The position numbers and the translations under genes were made by a program. Shown here piece by piece: positions 5,452 to 6,132 of a DNA stretch of 6,132 nucleotides. Within the stretch, counting starts at the first letter, position 1. Each line of letters opens with the position of its first letter. The stretch is from Gammaproteobacteria bacterium (GTDB taxonomy: Bacteria > Pseudomonadota > Gammaproteobacteria > Chromatiales > Sedimenticolaceae): positions 1-6,132 of the forward strand of contig JAGRHE010000163.1 of assembly GCA_020445165.1 (NCBI GenBank), written 5' to 3'. The notes beneath the pieces are model-generated. The model was not told the DNA's origin. It did not search any database and saw only the letters and a list, made by a program, of their open reading frames with translations.

Positions 5452-6132
5452 GAGCACGCTGGATCAGGCAAGCGGACTGCGTCAGATGGTCAGTTCCCGT
5501 CCGGTACGTGCCATTGCTGTCACCGGGGGCAAGGGCGGCGTCGGTAAGACCAACGTGTCGGTCAACCTTGGCGTGGCCGCAGCGGAGATCGGACAGAAGG
5601 TCATGCTGCTCGATGCTGACCTGGGCCTGGCCAATATCGATGTCGTCCTCGGTCTGCATCCACAGTACGACCTGTCGCATGTGATGCGCGGGGAATGCTC
5701 GCTGGAAGAGGCCCTGGTCGAAGGTCCTGCCGGACTCAAGGTGATTCCGGGGGCATCGGGGGTGAAGGCGCTGGCTGAACTCAGTCCGGCAGAACACACC
5801 GGGCTGATCCGTGCGTTTAGTGAGCTGGCTGCCGATACCGATCTTCTCATCGTCGATACCGCTGCCGGGATCTCCGACACCGTGTTGAGCTTTTCGCGTG
5901 CTTCGCACGAAATCGTCGTCGTGGTATGCGACGAGCCGGCATCGATCACCGACGCCTACGCAATCATCAAGCTGCTCAACCGCGACTACGGCCATCAGCG
6001 CTTCCGCATTCTCGCGAACATGGTTCGCAGCGCCCAGGAAGGGCGTGAACTCTACAACAAGATGTGCCGTGTCACCGACCGTTACCTGGATGTAACGCTC
6101 GCCTTCATGGGTGCCATTCCATATGACGAGAG
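5438..6132 (+). CDS. fleN: FleN/FlhG, MinD-type ATPase limiting flagellar number (5' part, 3' end outside window)
   Basis: FleN (FlhG in Vibrio and Bacillus) is a MinD/ParA-family ATPase. It stimulates FlhF GTPase and, in Pseudomonas, binds and restrains the activator FleQ, so the cell makes the correct number of polar flagella. The frame is open from the ATG at 5438 to the window end: 231 whole codons, against a full length of about 270-290. The N-terminal DQASGLRQM (9-17) matches the conserved helix known in FlhG to activate FlhF. The deviant Walker A motif GKGGVGKT (31-38) has the signature lysine K32 and the P-loop lysine K37. Walker A' is LLDADLGLANID (57-68, with D59 and D61), and Walker B is LLIVDTAAG (136-144, with D140). 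The visible part shows no defect. The C-terminal amphipathic membrane-binding helix would lie beyond the window. The start overlaps the flhF end by 14 nt. Confidence 0.95.
   Translation, partial: MLTSESTLDQASGLRQMVSSRPVRAIAVTGGKGGVGKTNVSVNLGVAAAEIGQKVMLLDADLGLANIDVVLGLHPQYDLSHVMRGECSLEEALVEGPAGLKVIPGASGVKALAELSPAEHTGLIRAFSELAADTDLLIVDTAAGISDTVLSFSRASHEIVVVVCDEPASITDAYAIIKLLNRDYGHQRFRILANMVRSAQEGRELYNKMCRVTDRYLDVTLAFMGAIPYDE

Overview
The window is a stretch of a flagellar gene cluster from a high-GC, polarly flagellated gammaproteobacterium. The order fliR-flhB-flhA-flhF-fleN(flhG), the FlhF/FleN pair that sets polar flagellar number and placement, and a good sigma-54 promoter in front of flhF all match the Pseudomonas/Vibrio/Chromatiales type of flagellar regulon. 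The species cannot be named from the sequence. A purple-sulfur or sulfur-oxidising Chromatiales relative is plausible, but that is a guess. All genes are on the + strand.

Layout. 1-506: 3' part of fliR (export gate). 513-1646: flhB (export gate and substrate-specificity switch), 6 nt after fliR. 1647-1822: a 176-nt gap almost filled by a 148-bp palindromic repeat element. It has 41-nt inverted arms, each built of four CGCAGAG-type heptamers, and carries no transposase. 1823-3922: flhA (export gate, large cytosolic domain). 3923-4251: a 329-nt non-coding region holding a TCAATT/AATTGA palindrome, an A8GA7 tract, a sigma-54 -24/-12 promoter, a 12-bp palindrome over the predicted start point and a small hairpin before the flhF ribosome binding site. 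4252-5451: flhF (SRP-type GTPase). 5438 to window end: fleN/flhG (MinD-type ATPase), 5' part only, overlapping flhF by 14 nt.

How they work together. FliR, FlhB and FlhA are inner-membrane parts of the flagellar type III export gate, and FlhB self-cleaves to switch from rod/hook to filament export. FlhF places the new flagellum at the pole. FleN/FlhG stimulates FlhF GTPase and, in Pseudomonas, restrains the master activator FleQ, so it limits flagellar number. The sigma-54 promoter suggests that flhF-fleN is its own transcription unit under a FleQ-type activator, which would make a feedback loop (inference).

I see no undescribed protein system here; the protein content is canonical. The most unusual DNA is the inverted-repeat element between flhB and flhA and the compact regulatory region before flhF.
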